A program made the translations under genes and the position numbers. Shown one piece after another: positions 62,705-64,000 of a stretch of 64,000 nucleotides of DNA. Positions within the stretch are counted from its first letter, which is position 1; each line of letters opens with the position of its first letter. The notes under the pieces were generated by a model. It was not told where the DNA came from, searched no databases, and was given only the letters and a program-made list of their open reading frames with translations. This DNA is from HXMU1420-2 sp034670145 (GTDB lineage: Bacteria; Pseudomonadota; Alphaproteobacteria; Rhodobacterales; Rhodobacteraceae): assembly GCA_034670145.1 (NCBI GenBank), contig JAXMOA010000002.1, positions 186,001-250,000 on the forward strand, read 5' to 3'.

Positions 62705-63358
62705 CTAATTAGCGTTGTTGAGACCTGCCGCGGTGCGGGCGAGCATTTCAATCGCGCTCCAGTCGCCTTTTGACATCAGATCAGCGGGGGCAACCCAGCT
62801 GCCGCCGACACAGGTGACATTGGGCAGTGACAGGTATGTCGGCGCATTGGCCGGGCTGACGCCGCCTGTCGGACAGAACTGGATGCGCGGCAAAGGAGAG
62901 GCAAGCGCGCCAAGCGCCTTTGCGCCGCCGGAGGCTTCGGCCGGAAAGAACTTCATCATGTCATAGCCACGTTCAAACAATCGCATCGCCTCGGTCGCGG
63001 TGGCTGCCCCTGGCAGCAAGGGCAGATCGCGGTCTTCGCAAGAGGCCAGCAGCGTGTCAGTCGCGCCGGGGGACACACCGAACTTCGCGCCCGCCGCGAT
63101 GGCGCTGTCCACGTCAATATCGGTCAAAAGCGTGCCGGCACCAACGACGCCGCCCGCCACCTCAGACATTTCGCGGATCGCCTGCAAGGCGATCGGTGTG
63201 CGCAGTGTCACCTCCAGCACAGGAAGCCCACCGGCGACCAGGGCTTCGGCCAGGGGGCGCGCATGGGTGATATCGTGGATAACCAGCACCGGCACGACCG
63301 GGGCCAGGGCGCATATTTCGCGGGTGCGCTGGCTTGCCTCTTGGGGGGAAAGGGCCAT
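62705..63358 (-). CDS. eda: KDPG/KHG aldolase Eda
   Basis: A 217-residue class I aldolase that splits 2-keto-3-deoxy-6-phosphogluconate to pyruvate and glyceraldehyde-3-phosphate. The catalytic glutamate lies in VLEVTLRTP and the Schiff-base lysine in MMKFFPAE; GAGTLL and FCPTGGV are also present. The ATG at 63358 follows GGAGG and comes one base after the edd stop, so the two form an Entner-Doudoroff operon. Confidence 0.95.
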   Translation of the reverse strand: MALSPQEASQRTREICALAPVVPVLVIHDITHARPLAEALVAGGLPVLEVTLRTPIALQAIREMSEVAGGVVGAGTLLTDIDVDSAIAAGAKFGVSPGATDTLLASCEDRDLPLLPGAATATEAMRLFERGYDMMKFFPAEASGGAKALGALASPLPRIQFCPTGGVSPANAPTYLSLPNVTCVGGSWVAPADLMSKGDWSAIEMLARTAAGLNNAN

Positions 63359-63359
63359 T

Positions 63360-64000
63360 TCAGCCTCCGAATATGGTTGCTCCGGCATCGGCGGGTCCAA
63401 CCGATGTCCGGAAAAGAGAAAACAATTCGCGGCCAACACCTGCTGTATTGCCTGACAGGTCGGCGGTGGCGGCGGGGCGCTCCAATACGCCGGGTGTCAG
63501 TATGTCGAGCGTGCCGGTGTTTCCGTCCACGCGCAGGATGTCCCCATCCTTTAGCCGAGCAATGGCGCCACTGTCCAATGCTTCGGGGCAGACATGGATC
63601 GCTGCTGGCACTTTGCCCGAGGCGCCGGACATACGCCCGTCTGTGACCAGAGCAACCTGATGGCCACGCGCTTGCAGGATCGACAGGATCGGAGTCAGCC
63701 CATGCAGTTCGGGCATCCCGTTTGCCTTGGGGCCTTGAAACCGGACAACAATGATCACATCAGAGGTGAACGCACCGTCATGGAAGGCCATCTTGACACT
63801 GTCCTGATCACTGAAAACACGGGCTGGTGCCTGGATCACCCGATGCTCTGGCGCAACGGCCGAAACTTTCATTACCGCTGTGCCCAGCGACCCGGCCAGG
63901 CGTTTGAGCCCCCCGGTGGCCTGAAAAGGATCTGAAATGGGGCGCAGGATACGATCATTCAGGGTTTGGGTGGTGCCGGCCTCCCAGCTCAGGGTGCCGT
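63360..64000 (-). CDS. edd: 6-phosphogluconate dehydratase Edd (partial)
   Basis: The C-terminal ~212 residues of an IlvD/Edd-family iron-sulfur dehydratase; the start lies beyond the right edge. Visible stretches are TLNDRILRPISDPFQATGGL, VVRFQGPKANGMPELHGLTP and LVTDGRMSGASGKVPAAIHVCPEA, with ATIFGG at the end. The association with eda one base downstream identifies it as Edd rather than IlvD. It dehydrates 6-phosphogluconate to KDPG. Confidence 0.93.
   Translation of the reverse strand, partial: GTLSWEAGTTQTLNDRILRPISDPFQATGGLKRLAGSLGTAVMKVSAVAPEHRVIQAPARVFSDQDSVKMAFHDGAFTSDVIIVVRFQGPKANGMPELHGLTPILSILQARGHQVALVTDGRMSGASGKVPAAIHVCPEALDSGAIARLKDGDILRVDGNTGTLDILTPGVLERPAATADLSGNTAGVGRELFSLFRTSVGPADAGATIFGG

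Overview
The window looks like a chromosomal segment of a GC-rich alphaproteobacterium, most probably a marine Rhodobacteraceae (Roseobacter-group) organism. The grounds are the complete aerobic (CobG/CobN-type) cobalamin route, the mix of TRAP and polyamine-type ABC transporters, the DUF6525, DUF1826 and DUF1636 proteins, the Entner-Doudoroff pair edd-eda and the DctB/DctD/DctPQM arrangement. This assignment is inference from gene content; no rRNA or other strong phylogenetic marker lies in the window. I see no prophage, insertion sequence, CRISPR array or tRNA.

Layout. 1-2.9 kb: a DadA-like FAD oxidoreductase (cut by the left edge) coupled to an enolase-superfamily enzyme, with a divergent LysR regulator. 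2.9-24.1 kb: the cobalamin region. On the minus strand a B12 riboswitch (about 18131-18316) leads DUF1636-cobW-cobN-cobG-cobH-cobI-cobJ, followed by cobL-cobE-cobM-cobB-cobA. cobK sits on the opposite strand between cobJ and cobL, overlapping both. A second B12 riboswitch (about 4484-4645) leads a solitary cbiM-type cobalt permease, then a strong terminator and cobF. On the plus strand cobO, two Lin0512-family paralogues, a metallophosphoesterase, cobQ, an M24 peptidase-fold protein and an Asp/Glu-racemase-fold protein run together.

24-37 kb: DUF2798 protein, acyl-CoA dehydrogenase, penicillin-binding protein 1A, release factor 2, then a GntR-GNAT pair divergent from a polyamine-type ABC transporter ending in a hydantoin-racemase-like gene, and a secreted alpha/beta hydrolase. 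37-44.4 kb: a minus-strand operon that reads as a metal (probably zinc) acquisition unit: COG0523 GTPase, DUF1826, DUF6525 and a five-gene Nik/Opp-type ABC transporter. It diverges from an Rrf2 regulator across two identical-architecture operators (GCAACT-N5-AGTTAC). 44.6-48.5 kb: a decayed NTF2/SnoaL-like gene, a TetR regulator with a perfect palindrome, a DUF2946-like/PepSY pair and a LysR regulator. 48.5-53.1 kb: a catabolic operon (TTC38-like TPR protein, class III CoA transferase, Tat-exported cyclase-family hydrolase, acyl-CoA dehydrogenase). 53.6-54.9 kb: a soluble class III adenylate cyclase. 55-61.6 kb: a TRAP dicarboxylate transporter dctPQM with dctBD; DctD lacks the GAFTGA loop. 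61.6-64 kb: an AraC regulator and edd-eda (edd cut by the right edge).

The strongest leads are the predicted zinc operon with its tandem operators, the DctD variant without sigma54 contact motifs, the opposite-strand cobK, and the uncharacterised genes (Lin0512 pair, metallophosphoesterase, M24/racemase pair) locked into the cobalamin operon.
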